Part shown: in pieces, positions 11,195-22,971 of the stretch
Layout: the number at the start of each line of letters is the position of its first letter
Numbering within the stretch: the first letter of the stretch is position 1
DNA from: Linyphia triangularis
Lineage: Eukaryota > Arthropoda > Arachnida > Araneae > Linyphiidae
Reading direction: 5' to 3'
Assembly (NCBI GenBank): GCA_963978545.1
Contig: OZ021729.1
Span: 86,470,670 to 86,534,669, forward strand
Length of the DNA: 64,000 bases
Notes under the pieces: model-generated
Seen by the model: the letters and a program-made list of their open reading frames with translations, nothing else
What the model was told of the DNA's origin: nothing
The model's database searches: none
Translations under genes and position numbers: made by a program

Positions 11195-11577
11195 CAGGGG
11201 GAGTAGAGAGTTTTCTAAAAAGAATAGTTAGGAATTTTAGGGATAATTCCTAAAAGTTCAAGAAATAGTTTCAAAAATGTTAGGAGGAATCCCATAAGTT
11301 TTACAGATTATTTAAAAAAATTTAGGGATATTTTGTTTAAAGCTGATATAGGCTCTTAACGCAGACATTCTTTTCAAAGAATACTAGATAAAAATTTAAT
11401 AATTAAAATCTCAGAAAAGATTTCTTTTCTGGAGAATTATCAGGGTTTTTCCGCGGGTCTTGGAGGAAAATCTCTCAATTTTTAAAAAATTTTTTTTAAA
11501 GGAATTATCAAAACTTTAAAGTGCAATTTTAGGAAGAGGCAACCATTTAAGGAATATTAGGGCTAATGCGACCACTG
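11195..11577 (+). mobile_element. Family B element, copy B1
   Basis: It begins CAGGGGGAGTAGAGAG and ends AATGCGACCACTG. The family B core is present: repeated TTTAGGGATAATTCC-type words, GATATAGGCTC, CAGAAAAGATTT and AGGAATATTAGGGC. The flanking hexamers AATTAA (11189-11194) and AATTAC (11578-11583) fit a 6-bp target duplication with one change. No coding capacity. Confidence 0.75.
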
Positions 11578-11639
11578 AATTACTGGCATTTCGATTTTTA
11601 ATATTGATTTATTTTTGTGAATAATTAGTTTTTGACATT

Positions 11640-11925
11640 TGCGTACAGCTAAAACATTTTAACAAAAACTAAGAATAAAATAAAGTAATTATGCAACTTG
11701 CAACGTTCAGTCGCAAGGTCATAGTCTACCAACTTCCCATTTATCAGGGTTTTAAACACATTTAATGGTGATTTAATGTTCAAGAAATTTTGGACAAAAT
11801 TCATAAATGGGGGATACTTTGGCTACTTAGAAGCTCATTTGTGAAATCCCTAGATGAATATTAAACGCGCCATTTCCTTTAAGTATAGTAAAAATTAAAC
11901 ATAGAAACCAATTTTTAATCGATTA
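11640..11925. repeat. Repeat L', copy 1 (direct repeat with 12600-12850)
   Basis: The word run GTAATTATGCAACTTGCAACG, then GTTCAGTC and TTTATCAG, recurs in the same order at 12640-12710. Copy A3 lies between the two copies. Class unknown. Confidence 0.55.
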
Positions 11926-11926
11926 C

Positions 11927-12370
11927 CAGGGTGGCCACAAAATTCAGGAAAAAAAGTTCCCCGATAATTCCGATTTCCTTGACAGATCTATTCAAAATTC
12001 CCTGATTTTAGGGCTAACTTTTTTTTCAAATTTCTCCAATTTTCTTAGGTTTTCCAGAAGTCTAGAAACCTTTATCAAATAGAACATGTATGTTAAAGAG
12101 ATAATATGCAAATTTTTTAAAAATCGTTTTGCTAGTAATGAAAAGTTTTAAATTATTCCGCAATATTAAACTTCTAACGATTACCAGCCCAAATCTCCGG
12201 GTAAATAGCGCCAAAATATGGATGAACGTGCCTTAAAACAATACAAAATTTCCCTGATTTTCATGAAATTTTAAAAAAATTCCTGACATTTTCCCGATTT
12301 TTTCCAGAATCAGAAAGCTCCCTGACATTTCTCTGATTTTCAGGTTTTTCCGGTTCTGTGGCCCACTCTG
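11927..12370 (+). mobile_element. Family A element, copy A3, full length with 5-bp target duplication
   Basis: It starts CAGGGTGGCCACAAAATTC and ends GGCCCACTCTG, with the duplication ATTAC on both sides (11922-11926 and 12371-12375). The terminal 11 bases are inverted with one or two differences. It carries the TTCCCTGAT and TCCCTGACATTT subterminal repeats at both ends. This is one of the copies that define the family's boundaries. Confidence 0.9.
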
Positions 12371-12599
12371 ATTACTTTTAACCTGCTAGATTTTCAAAGC
12401 ATTTTCGATTTTCGAAATTTGAACTTTTCGGAGATGCAATTTTTTTTCAAACTTGTAATGAGAGCGCCAAAATGAAGCTAGAAACTTTTTAAATATTGAA
12501 ATACTTTCTTTCAGATGGTGTGACAAAGAAAATAAAAATAAAGATGATCCATTTTGAGATAAATGGCTCCGAAAAGAAATTAATTTCGACGGTTTTGAA

Positions 12600-12850
12600 A
12601 TTTTGGGTATATTTAAAACTTTTAATCAGACAACTTATAAATAAAAAAAGTAATTATGCTACTTGCAGTGTTCAGTCACAGACTTATGGTGTTCCCTTTA
12701 TCAGCACCTTAAAAACATTCAATACTGATCAAACGTTTTAGAAAATGTGGAGAAAATTCGTAGATGCTTTTTGCATCTATGAGTATGCTTTATTTCTTTA
12801 AGCAATAGCAAAAGTTAGAAACCAAATTTCACGTAATTACGTTACTATCT
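12600..12850. repeat. Repeat L', copy 2
   Basis: Same-orientation counterpart of 11640-11925 (GTAATTATGCTACTTGCAGTG, GTTCAGTCACAG, TTTATCAGCACC). Its end TAAGCAATAGCAAAAGTTAG is the reverse complement of a word run near 3215, linking L' and L. Confidence 0.55.
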
Positions 12851-13120
12851 TTTTTTTTTTTAGTTCGTACTGTTTTTTTGGTACCTGTTTGGATTTTTCG
12901 AATTGAGCTTTATTGAAAAGGCTGTGGTTCCTCAGACTGGCTATATGTTAAGCTGATGCTTTCCAAAACTTTCTCGGGGAGTTGTTTGAGCATTATGTGA
13001 AAATTTCATCAAAATCGAAGATGGGAAATCAGGAACACCCGAGTCAATTCACATGGAATGATGAACCTCTAATCATTAGTTATAGTTAAATAAAAAGATT
13101 TGCTTGATAAGACCCTATTT
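12851..13120 (-). repeat. Repeat L, inverted relative to 2990-3100
   Basis: The stretch 12930-13030 matches 2990-3100 in reverse complement. It may be the continuation of L' copy 2. Confidence 0.5.
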
Positions 13121-13864
13121 TTATGAATTCCAGGAATGCCAAATTTGATAAATTAATAGAATTCAAAATATATATATATATTAAAAAAAAATCGAGATTC
13201 TCGTTTATAACCACAAATGTTGACCCAGGTATAAATGTTTATGCCCATCAACAAAAGTTTATGCATGGTCATCTACTAAGATAAGCTATTTCTGTGAAAC
13301 TAGTACCCACCTATCACATTTGTTTTTCCTGTGTCCATCTGCCATTGATTCAAAAAGAAAAATAATTATAGGACATGATTATACAAAAGAATTGAGAACC
13401 ATTATAACCATCCAAGAGCATCAATCGGTCACTACGTGGGCAGAAGCATTTCTTGATGCAACTAAAGAAAAAGAAAAAAAGCAAAAGAAAAACATAAATA
13501 AGACAATAAATACTAAAGTCTGAATTTGCAAGAATGGCTACTGAGTTCAAAGCATGAAATTTTAACACATTTCCGACAACATTTTAAAAACTGTTAAATA
13601 TAACTGACGCTAAGTATAGACTAGAGGTCAGGCATTTATTCTGCTTTTACCATGACTCGGCCTGCTATAACTCTACTTGCAGCAACTGATCCCATAAAAT
13701 CCAAAAATAAGAAACACGCACACTCACTTCAACTGTTTCTCTTTGGTATATGACACATTTTTAATTTTTATTAGAATATGTTATTCATACATGCGGTTTC
13801 GTTTCCAAAAAAAACCCCTACGATTTTTCCTTCGGGTTTTGCCGACGCACCCGATGAATGATAA
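13121..13864. other. Unassigned stretch
   Basis: A 67-codon plus-strand ORF (13320-13523) ends in a lysine-rich low-complexity tail and has no motif I recognise; I do not call it a gene. Nothing else is seen. Confidence 0.4.
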
Positions 13865-14250
13865 CAGGGTGGCTACAAAATTCAGGAAAAAAAGTTCCCT
13901 GATAATTCCCTGACAGATTCCTAAAAAATTCTCTGATTTAAGGGCAAATTTTTTTTCAAATTTCCCAATTTTTCTTAGGTTTTCCAGATGTCTAGACAAC
14001 CTGATCAAACAGAACATGTATGTTAAAGAGATAATATGCAATTTTTTTAAAAATAGTTTTGCAGGTAATGAAAAGTTTTAATTATTCCGTAACATTAAAC
14101 TTCTAATGACTTACCACTACGAAGCTCCATGTAAATAGCGCCAAAATATGGATGAACGTGCCTTAAACAATACAAAATTTCCCTGATTTTCATGAAATTT
14201 TGAAATGTTCCCTGACATTTCCCTGATTTCCAGGTTCTGTGGCCACTCTG
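13865..14250 (+). mobile_element. Family A element, copy A4
   Basis: Runs from CAGGGTGGCTACAAAATTC to GTGGCCACTCTG. The flanks GATAA (13860-13864) and TATAA (14251-14255) fit a 5-bp duplication with one mismatch. It lacks one block of the 3' subterminal TTTTCCAGAATCAG repeat, so it is slightly short. Confidence 0.85.
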
Positions 14251-14263
14251 TATAAAGTCTACA

Positions 14264-14408
14264 CTGGGTGGACATAAATTTTAGGAAAAAAGTTCCCTGA
14301 TAATTCCTTAAAAGATTTCTAAGAAATTCCCTGATTATAAGATAACTTTCATTTTTTTTCCCCTTCAAATCTCTCCAATTTTTCCAGATGTTTCCTTATC
14401 AAATAGAT
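14264..14408 (+). mobile_element. Family A element, copy A5, 3'-truncated
   Basis: Starts CACTGGGTGGACATAAATT and follows the first third of family A (AGTTCCCTGATAATTCC, CCAATTTTTCCAGATG), then stops. It lies 13 bases after A4 in the same orientation. Confidence 0.7.
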
Positions 14409-14608
14409 TTCAGGCATTTACGGGCACATCCGGGAATATATACGTTCGAGTAATATGCCTGATATAATATGCCGAGAATAATTTTATGCAACTGTCTCAA
14501 TCAGTTGAAGATGTATAATACCGTCCTAAGCAAGAAATAACTCCACTTTTTGTCGATTTTGAGTTATTGTGATTTTTAGTGCCTCTAAGATCATACGCAT
14601 ATGTGTAC

Positions 14609-16675
14609 ACTAGCTGAATACCCGTGCTGCGCTACGAAATTTTACCATTAGCATTTTAGCGATCAAAAGACATTCATGTATTCTACACTTCAGATGTTTG
14701 CTCCCATTTCGATCCCGACAAATTGATTTATCAAAATAGGAACTTTCCTTTGTTGACATTTTAAACGAAATTTATAATTGTGAATAGTAAACTGGAATAG
14801 TTTATTGTGTTTATGTTTGCTCTTAGTTCTAAATTTCAAAGTAGTAGCTGTATTGGAATTAAGTTAATCCTCGTATAGTTTCAATGTTGCGTCGTCTTTT
14901 CATCCCTTAAAAATTCGTTAATCGATATTGGAACGACTTATTTTTTTAACATTTGCAAAAAAATATCAGAAAAATGACTACATTGGAAGAGGAACATTCG
15001 GATATCCCTCGTTTGGAACATTTAACCCCTTTTCGACCCCTTAAAGTTGGTTAATCGAGAACAGAATAGCTTACTTTTTCTATGTTTAATCTTTTTTGAC
15101 ATTTGTACCAAATTTCCGAGTTGTGACCATATGGGAAGTGGTACATTCGAATATTCCTCGTTTGGAACGTTTAACCCCTTTTCACCCCTAACCCCTTTTC
15201 ACCCGAGATCGGAATAGTTTACTTTTTCTGCGTTTGTCTTTATTGATATTCACACCAGTTTTCAGAATTGTGAAAATATGAGAAGTAGGACATTCGAATA
15301 TATCGCTCGTTTGGAACGTTTAACCCCTTTTCGACCCCTTAAAGTTGGTTAATCGAGATCGGAATAGCTTACTTTTTCTATGTTTACCATTGTTGACATT
15401 TGTACCAATTTTTAGAGTTGTGACCATATAGGAAGTGGTACATTCGAATATCCCTCGTTTGGAACGTTTAACCCCTTTTTGACCTCTTAGAATGGGTAAA
15501 TAGAGATCGGAATAGTTTACTTTTTATACGTTTGTTTTTGTTGATACTTGCACCAGATTTCAGAGTTGTGACGAAAGGGGAAGTAGGACATTCGAATATC
15601 CCTCGTTTGGAACGTTTAACCCCTGTTCCACCCCTTAAAGTGGGTTAATCGAGATCGGAATAACTTACTTTTTCTTCGTTTGTCTTTATTGATACTCACC
15701 CATTTTTAGAGTTGTGACGAAATGAGAAGTAGGACATTCGAATATTCCTCGTTTGGAACGTTTAACCCCTTTTCGAGCCCTTAAAGTGGGTTAATCGAGA
15801 TCGGAATAGCTTACTTTTTCTATGTTTACTATTGTTAATATTTGTACCAATTTTTAGAGTTGTGATCAAATGGGAAGTAGGATATTCGAATGTCCCTCGT
15901 TTGGAACATTTAACCCCTTTTCGACCCCTTAAAGTGGGTTAATCGAGATCGGAATAGTTTACTTTTTCTATTTTTACCATTGTTGATATTTGTTCCGATT
16001 TTCAGAGTTGTGACTATGTGGGAAGAAGGATTTTCGAATGTCCCCCGTTTGGAACGTTTAACCCCTTTTCGACCCCTTAAAGTGGGTTAATCGATATCGG
16101 AATAGTTTACTTTTTCTATTTTTACCATTGTTGATATTTGTGCCGACTTTCAGAGTTGTGACTATGTGGGAAGTAGGATTTTCGAATGTCCCCCGTTTGA
16201 AACGTTTAACCCCTTTTCGACCCCTTAAAGTGGGTTAATCGAGATCGGAATAGTTTACTTTTTCTATTTTTACCATTGTTGATATTTGTGCCGATTTTCA
16301 GAGTTGTGACTATGTGGGAAGTAGGATTTTCGAATGTCCCCCGTTTGGAACGTTTAACCCCTTTTCGACCCCTTAAAGTGGGTTAATCGAGATCGGAATA
16401 GTTTACTTTTTCTATTTTTACCATTGTTGATATTTGTGCCGATTTTCAGAGTTGTGACTATGTGGGAAGTAGGATTTTCGAATGTCCCCCGTTTGGAACG
16501 TTTAACCTCTTTTCGACCCCTTAAAGTGGGTTAATCGAGATCGGAATAGTTTACTTTTTCTATTTTTACCATTGTTGATATTTGTGCCGATTTTCAGAGT
16601 TGTGACTATGTGGGAAGTGGGAGAATTAGTGATGAGTGAGTCAGTGAGTGAGGGCTTTGCCTTATATATATAGAT
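14609..16675 (+). mobile_element. Element F1: tandem-repeat-bearing transposon with conserved termini
   Basis: The 5' part begins ACTAGCTGAATACCCGTGCT followed by GCGCTACGAAATTTTACC. The middle is about 12 tandem units of roughly 148 bp, and the 3' part is GTGAGTGAGTCAGTGAG... then GGGCTTTGCCTTATATATAT. The units near the 5' end are diverged; the last five (from about 16000) are nearly identical. The same termini bound F2 (inverted, 53637-56930). No ORF of substance exists: ORFs over the array simply read through repeats. The plan of conserved ends, a central minisatellite and a short 3' structure recalls DINE-1/Helentron-type elements, but I cannot confirm that class. Confidence 0.75.
14960..16620 (+). 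repeat. 148-bp minisatellite array of F1 (about 12 units)
   Basis: Each unit carries GAGTTGTGAC.A..TGGGAAG, CGTTTGGAACGTTTAACCCC, CTTAAAGTGGGTTAATCGAG and AGTTTACTTTTTCTA. Unit anchors lie near 14972, 15118, 15264, 15415, 15565, 15709, 15857, 16005, 16153, 16301, 16449 and 16597. Spacing is exactly 148 in the last five. Confidence 0.9.
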
Positions 16676-17165
<490 letters not shown>

Positions 17166-17322
17166 ATGTTGCAGGGCATCGGAAGTACTCCCTTGTAACA
17201 TAAAAAGTTTAAACATTATTGTATTTTAAATAGGTGGCCAACAAACAAAAAGTAACAAAATTGCGTTTTCTGATAAATCACCTCAGGTGGAGTTATTGCA
17301 TTTCTGCTTAGGACGGCAGTAT

Positions 17323-17589
17323 AAAGTATTTTTAACTTCTGGATCATAATCACATAAAAGAAAAACGAAAATAAACCTATCTTTTTTCTTACAATTACGA
17401 ATCGAAGAAATTCAAGAGCTTTTGCATGATCAAAATTAAGTAATGAAACGTTGTTAACTTTATAATGTCTACTAAAAGAAGTATACTATGAGTATAGTTT
17501 TACACTATTCCGGTTTATTAGAAATTTCCTGTTTTTACTTTTTCCTGTTTCGTGGAAAACATCTTGAACGATGATATACCCTAATTGTA
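17323..17589. other. Unassigned spacer
   Basis: AT-rich. Nothing recognised. Confidence 0.35.
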
Positions 17590-17878
17590 GAGTCACTATT
17601 TTGAAAATTGGTACACAAAGACAGAGATAGAAAAAATAAGCTATCGATTAACCCAGTGTAAGGGGTCGAAAAGGGGTTAAACGTTTAAAACGAGGGAAAT
17701 TCGAATATTCCACTTCCCATATGGTCACAACTCTGAAAATTGGTCAATTTGATTTCTAATTCAATTTGCCGGCATCGAAATGGGAGCAAATGTCTGAAGT
17801 GTAGAATACATGAATGTCTTTTGACCGCTAAAATGCTCAAGGCAAAATTTCGTAGCACAGCACGAGTATTCAGCTAGT
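17590..17878 (-). mobile_element. Element F3: truncated F copy
   Basis: On the minus strand it starts with the F terminus (complement of GTATTCAGCTAG at its right edge), includes AAATTTTGCC and the TTTGACCGCTAAAATGC block, and retains only part of one repeat unit (AGGGGTCGAAAAGGGGTTAA). The conserved 3' end is missing. It lies just outside element T. Confidence 0.75.
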
Positions 17879-17934
17879 TACATATTTAATAATGTTGTTC
17901 CCCTTACTTGCAAATGGCTGCATTTAGGGTTAAA

Positions 17935-18940
17935 TAGTAAATGTACAGTTAGGGATACTTGACCCAAGGCATATAGGGATACTATTCTAAAGCATTTTGG
18001 CAGGTTTTATTGATTTTTTTTTAGTCTTCTTATACCATTTTGTTAAGTATGTAAAATTCAAGGTTAACATGGTTTAAACCAAATGTTTTTTTTTTTAAAC
18101 AAAAAACCTGCTTTTTCCAACCCCGGTTCGATTGATAAAAAGACATTGTACTGATGGATATTCTTGAAAGTTGTATGTCGTTGCCTACCATCGATGTTGC
18201 ATAAGTTAACGGTATTATAATTCCTTCCACACTGTTTTCACAGACTGCAACCATTAAGTGTATCAGTTTTCTCTTTCTTTTAAAAGACTTTATAATGTTC
18301 AATGAGCAAAACACCTGAAGAGACACAAACCCGATTAAATCCAGGCTCTTCTTCATCCACCCGAGTTTTCAATGAAGAATGATAGAATTACAAATTTAGG
18401 GTTTTAAAGTGAGTGTACATTTGCAGTTAAATAAATAGTAACTTTCTTCTTCTTGAACTTGTATAAGAACAGAAATAGCTTTCAAATTGCAAATATTTTT
18501 AGCCTTATACAAAAAAAAAAAAATTAAAAGTGGACACCATATTAACATTATGTAGCTAATAAAAATAAAAAAGTATTGATCTCATTGACCAAGTATAGAA
18601 AAGTATTAATACTGGACTTATTAATGGGAGTTACGTTGTTATTATTACGTAAAACTGTTGCATTTATAATTTTAAATTGTATACTCCTAAATATTTGACT
18701 TGGGTCAAGTATCCCTAAAGGGTGGATCAAGTATCCATATAAATTCAGATGCCTGACCCGAGTTGAAGGTTTTTTATGTTTAATTTTACATTTTACAATT
18801 AATACCTCAGAAAGATATTCATAAATATGGTGTAATACTTAATGAAGTATAAATAAACATCACTTACACACCCATAAGTAATGTAAAATAAAAACTAAAA
18901 ATTGGGTCAATTATCCAAAGTCCCTCTTACACATAGGGTA
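17935..18940. mobile_element. Element R: decayed DNA element with GGGTCAAGTATCCC-type repeats
   Basis: AGGGATACTTGACCCAAGG near 17953 is inverted relative to TTGGGTCAAGTATCCCTAAAG near 18698, to TGGATCAAGTATCC near 18722 and to TTGGGTCAATTATCC near 18903. The outer ends TGTACAGTTAGGGA and the complement of TCCCTCTTACACA look like a weak TIR. The layout parallels element O. The 108-codon minus-strand ORF (18030-18356) has no recognised motif. Boundaries are approximate. Confidence 0.5.
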
Positions 18941-18965
18941 ATGAAAGTATAGTATTTGGCCAATT

Positions 18966-18989
18966 TTTTTTTTTTTTTTTTTTTTTTTC
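18966..18989. repeat. Poly-T tract
   Basis: About two dozen T bases, possibly an A-tail of an element on the minus strand, though no body is recognised. Confidence 0.7.
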
Positions 18990-19019
18990 AATTTCTCCAC
19001 GTTTTGGAACATAATCTAG

Positions 19020-19175
19020 AAAATATATCTGTATGTGGTCTGTGTGGACGTGGTCAGCATAGCTCCCGAACAAATTTACCTACGATGTTCTAATTTGGTG
19101 TGCGGGTTGGTGGTGATGGCACAGGGACAAGGTTTTCGTTAAAATCGCGAATGTGCATAAGCTGCCATGGGGAAA
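19020..19175 (-). repeat. Repeat K, copy 2
   Basis: Reverse complement of 1-150: GTGGTCAGCATAGCTCCCGA, CTACGATGTTC and GGTGTGCGGGTTGGTGGTG are shared. Class unknown. Confidence 0.65.
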
Positions 19176-19810
19176 AAAATCATGTGTTTCAGTCATTGCT
19201 AAAAAACGTCTCTAACGATTTGGTTCAAAATCGCTGAGGTAATGCCTCTGAAGGTGTTCTAAACATTCCCACCTCCGAAATACTCAAAAATGCGATAAAA
19301 GCATAAAAAGTTGAAAATCGAGTGCCTTTTAACACAGAACTTTCTGCCCTTGAGCATTGTCCATCAACGATTGATTTTTTTTGTGTTTCACGCACAATGT
19401 AATGTCTATCGAATAAAACCATCAATTTTGCCATTTCGGCGTGTTTTTTTTTCTTGCTCATGTAAAAATTATCGCCAAATATATCACCAAACTGCTCATT
19501 TTTATTTAAATGGGTGAAAATAAGAAAATTGTAAGCAACACCATGTTAAATGTTACTGTAATGACGAATATATTATATAGTGTAATTGAAACTTGTGCGA
19601 TGTTTCACACCCCTAGTTTTTAGTTTTCTCATAGTTGTGCTAGAAAAGTGAATACAATAAAGTTACTCTCTTTATAAAACACAAATTATTGTTTTATCCT
19701 TCTTGCACAGTATGTTTTATTAATAATTGAAGCACAGATGCACATATTCTATTAGTAAATAGGCCTTCAAAGACTATTTTTTTTTTACAAATAGCTACGC
19801 ATAGCTAATA
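19176..19810. other. Unassigned stretch
   Basis: No repeat or gene recognised. Short ORFs on both strands (about 19225-19517) overlap each other and show no motif. Confidence 0.4.
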
Positions 19811-19996
19811 AGGTTGGGTTGGTTGTTTTCAGATTATCTGGCGCCGTCAGCAACACGAGGGCTACAATGCGCCGAAACATTCGTCATTTGACAAGCCAAC
19901 ATACATTTACAAACACCCATGCCTAACACGGGACTCGGAACCCGCAACCTCGCGGTCTAGAAGCTAGCACGCTAACCACTATACCGTTTGGTCCGT
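19811..19996 (-). mobile_element. tRNA-derived SINE, copy 1
   Basis: On the minus strand it reads CGGACCAAACGGTATAGTGG, TTAGCGTGCTAGC, a pol III B-box region with one inserted base (GGGTTCCGAGTCCCG), then a body ending in AACCAACCC. It is about 95% like the copies at 26102 and 46360. No target duplication is clear; its head abuts family B copy B2. Confidence 0.85.
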
Positions 19997-19997
19997 G

Positions 19998-20350
19998 TAA
20001 CATTTTAGGGATAATTTCAAACATTTCAGGAATATTTTAAAGATAATTCCAACAATTTTAGGGATAATTAAAAAAAATTAGGGATATTTCTTTTGAAATT
20101 GACATAGGTTCCTAACACAGACCTTCACCTTTTCAAATCATATTTCAAAATCGAGAAAAAGCTGCCAATTATCAAAAAATTGAATAATTAAAATCCCAGA
20201 AAAGATTCTAATCTGGAGAATTATCTGGAGTGTTTTTTTTTGCGGGTTTTAGAGAAAAATCGAGCGATTTTCGAAGTTTCTAATTTCTTTTAGGAATTAC
20301 CGAAAAATGTAAGTACAATTTTACGAATATTAGGGCGAATGCGACAGTCA
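19998..20350 (+). mobile_element. Family B element, copy B2, left end disturbed
   Basis: Contains the family B word run (TTTTAGGGATAATTTC, CAGAAAAGATTCTAATCTGG, GGCGAATGCGAC). The CAGGGG start is missing where the SINE adjoins. Confidence 0.7.
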
Positions 20351-20688
20351 CAATGAATACAAGTGTGAAAATACATGAAGAGAGAAAATTTGTAGCGTCA
20401 TATTTACCCAGTGCATAAAGTGAAACTCCTTCTGGTTAGGAACTAATCCGAAATTAGCTCTCCCCTTCTACAATAGCAAGAAAGTACTGTACTCGAGATA
20501 GATCAGCACTGTTCCATTCTGAAAGCAAAGATAAGGGAAATCTTCTACAAAGGTCATCAATGTACGGGACAGGAGGATAAGCTGTGCCAAGAGAACCTGA
20601 GGTAAACAGAAGGAGGCATTGATTGTAAAGATTCACCAGACACAAGTAAATGCACGAAAAAGAGAATTCTGTAGCATCATCTCATACT
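20351..20688. other. Unassigned stretch
   Basis: Somewhat less AT-rich. A 63-codon minus-strand ORF (20454-20645) has no known motif. Nothing else seen. Confidence 0.4.
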
Positions 20689-20693
20689 GTGAA

Positions 20694-21156
20694 CAAGGGT
20701 GGTCACAAAATTCAGGACAAAAAGTTCCCCGACAGATTTCTAAAAAACTCCGATTTTAGGGCAAACTTTTTTTTCAAATTTCCACAATTTTCTCAGGTTT
20801 TCCAGATGTCTAGACACCCTGATAAAATAGAACATGTATGCTAAAGAGATAACATGCAAACTTTTTTAAAAATAGTTTTGCTGGTAATGAAAAGTTTAAA
20901 TTATTCCGTAACATTAAACTTCTAATGGCTTACCACCACAAATATCTGGGTAAATAGCGACAAAATATGGATGAACGTACCTTAAACAATACAAAATTTC
21001 CCCGATTTTTATGAAATTTCAAAAAGTTACCTGACATTTCCCTGACTTTTTCCAGAATCAGAAAGCTCCCTGACATTTCCCTGATTTTTTCCGGAATCAG
21101 AAAGCTCCCTGACATTTTCCTGATTTCCAGGTTTTCCCGGGTCTGTGGCCACTCTG
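20694..21156 (+). mobile_element. Family A element, copy A6, full length with GTGAA duplication
   Basis: Starts CAAGGGTGGTCACAAAATTC, ends GTGGCCACTCTG, and is flanked by identical GTGAA (20689-20693 and 21157-21161). It has an extra tandem copy of the TCCAGAATCAGAAAGCTCCC block near its 3' end. The minus-strand ORFs are readings of these subterminal repeats. Confidence 0.9.
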
Positions 21157-21440
21157 GTGAAGCATGTGCCGCACACAGGTACGGATTGCATACCTAGCTG
21201 GACAAATTTCACAAATCATTTTTTTTCCAACTTAAAAAAAAAAGCCTCCCAATATATTTTATCTAAATTTGATATCGATTCAAAAGCCAAATATTGTATT
21301 TTTTTTTTACAAATTTTAATTTAAGAGGAAGTCTTAGTCATTTCCTATACTCGCTTATATTACAATCTTCTAGCGCAGTTCATTTAGGAATTACTTTATA
21401 TAACACGTTGAAAAAGATCATTTAATGAAATGATATAAAC
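21157..21440. other. Unassigned AT-rich spacer
   Basis: Nothing recognised. Confidence 0.4.
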
Positions 21441-21445
21441 TGTAT

Positions 21446-21861
21446 CAGGGTTCCCACTCAAATCACAGAATGAAAATCAATGACTTTTAAGGACCTAATT
21501 AATGTTAATGTTAATAAGGACCTTTGAAAATTTGTTTTCAGGCATCATGTCTATATATAAAGGAAGTTCAATAGTATATTCTACCAAAAAAGTTACAAGT
21601 TGGTGGATGCGTAATACAAATATGTTGGAAAATTCTGATACGATGGAGATAAGTGGCAGGTTACGCGGGGATAGCAAGTCCGAGTTCTATTTTTATAAAT
21701 TTTGCAGTTGGCTACACAACATCTGCAAAAATTAAGGACTTTTAAGGACCTCTAAGCATTTTCAAGGACTTTTAAGCACCTCAAAGCACTTTCAAGGCCT
21801 TGAAAACAAATTCAAAAATATTAAGCACTTTTAATGACTTTCAATGACCGTGGGAACCCTG
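21446..21861. mobile_element. Element G: 416-bp CAGGGTTCCCAC element with TGTAT duplication
   Basis: The left end CAGGGTTCCCAC is the exact reverse complement of the right end GTGGGAACCCTG. TGTAT flanks both sides (21441-21445 and 21862-21866). AAGGACTTTTAAGGACC and AAGCACTTT-type words are repeated toward the right end. The 77-codon ORF inside is not convincing. Non-autonomous; superfamily not assigned. Confidence 0.88.
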
Positions 21862-21866
21862 TGTAT

Positions 21867-22965
21867 TCATTTAATATATATCTATTATAAATGAAAATAT
21901 ATAAAAAAAAAGCAAAAGAGTATTTGCAGTTAGGGTCACTGCATAGACACTGACGTAAGGACTTCAAACCTAAAATATATTAAACGCTATTTCCCAGTTC
22001 TTCAATTTATGTCATTTCCTTATGTGATCATTTTCGTACCCTACTCCCCAAATGTCAATTTTTTTTTTTTTTTTATACAAAGCAATTTCGAAATGAACTG
22101 GACTTGGAAGATTCAAACACAACGAGTATCGGGAATGATCCTTACTAGGACTTACTCGTAAAATGTTTCATTTTGTTGCGATTAAATTTGTGGTTGTTTT
22201 GAAATATTGGTGTTTTAAAGGGTCAAATAGATGCCCCGTTATTTTAGATTTTGTTTCTGATCTCAGTTTGACCCAGAATTAAGACTATCATCTAAGGTGC
22301 AAAACAATGTTCGCAATTTCGCATCATTATAAATACACCTAACAGTGTGATTCAAGAATGATTGAAGTTTGATTTTGGCATCGCCTTCGTAGACTATTGA
22401 TTCACTTCTTCTTAGTCTTAATAATTCACAAATTCATCGATTTTAGAAGAGAATTTCTGCCAACCCATTTATTTTAGCTTTGAGGGTATTTTTTTTATTT
22501 TTTTTTTTAGCTGTTTTATTTTATTTAGAGCACCAAACCTCCAAGAGAAGTCCAAGCAAAAAATTTGACTCTTCCACCAACACTGGAGTATTTTTATGGA
22601 GCTTTACGTGTAAAATTATGGCTTAACTTTGGTTCTGAGAAACTTAATCAAAATGTTTAAGTTCCTGAATTTGGCAAGAAGGATTTTTTAAAAGTCATCT
22701 TTAAAATATTTTTATAATTATTACTTTTGTAAAATAGAAAGCCGCGTTATTTTTGGTATTAATTGTAGAGCCTAATTTGTAATCAGTCAAAAGTACTAAC
22801 TTGCTTGAAGCAGCAATAAAGAACTTTCTTGCTCATGCTTTGTTTTCAAAAAGCACAAAGTGCAACCATGGTCGGAATCGCACTGAGCATCGTAAGGTCA
22901 AAAGTCAAAAACGAGCGCCAATTCATTTAGTGCCCACGCCCTCAAAACCAAAAATAGCGTTCACA
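21867..22965. other. Unassigned stretch of about 1.1 kb
   Basis: AT-rich with T runs at about 22060 and 22490. The 75-codon ORF at 22801-23028 runs into element H1 and is not supported. No repeat partner was seen. Confidence 0.4.
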
Positions 22966-22971
22966 ACATCT

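Noticed and set aside
18030..18356. 108-codon minus-strand ORF as a transposase of element R
   Set aside because: No DDE, helix-turn-helix or zinc motifs could be recognised.
20930..21212. Minus-strand ORFs with repeated GNVRELSDSGK peptides
   Set aside because: They are readings of family A subterminal repeats, found in the same way in other A copies.
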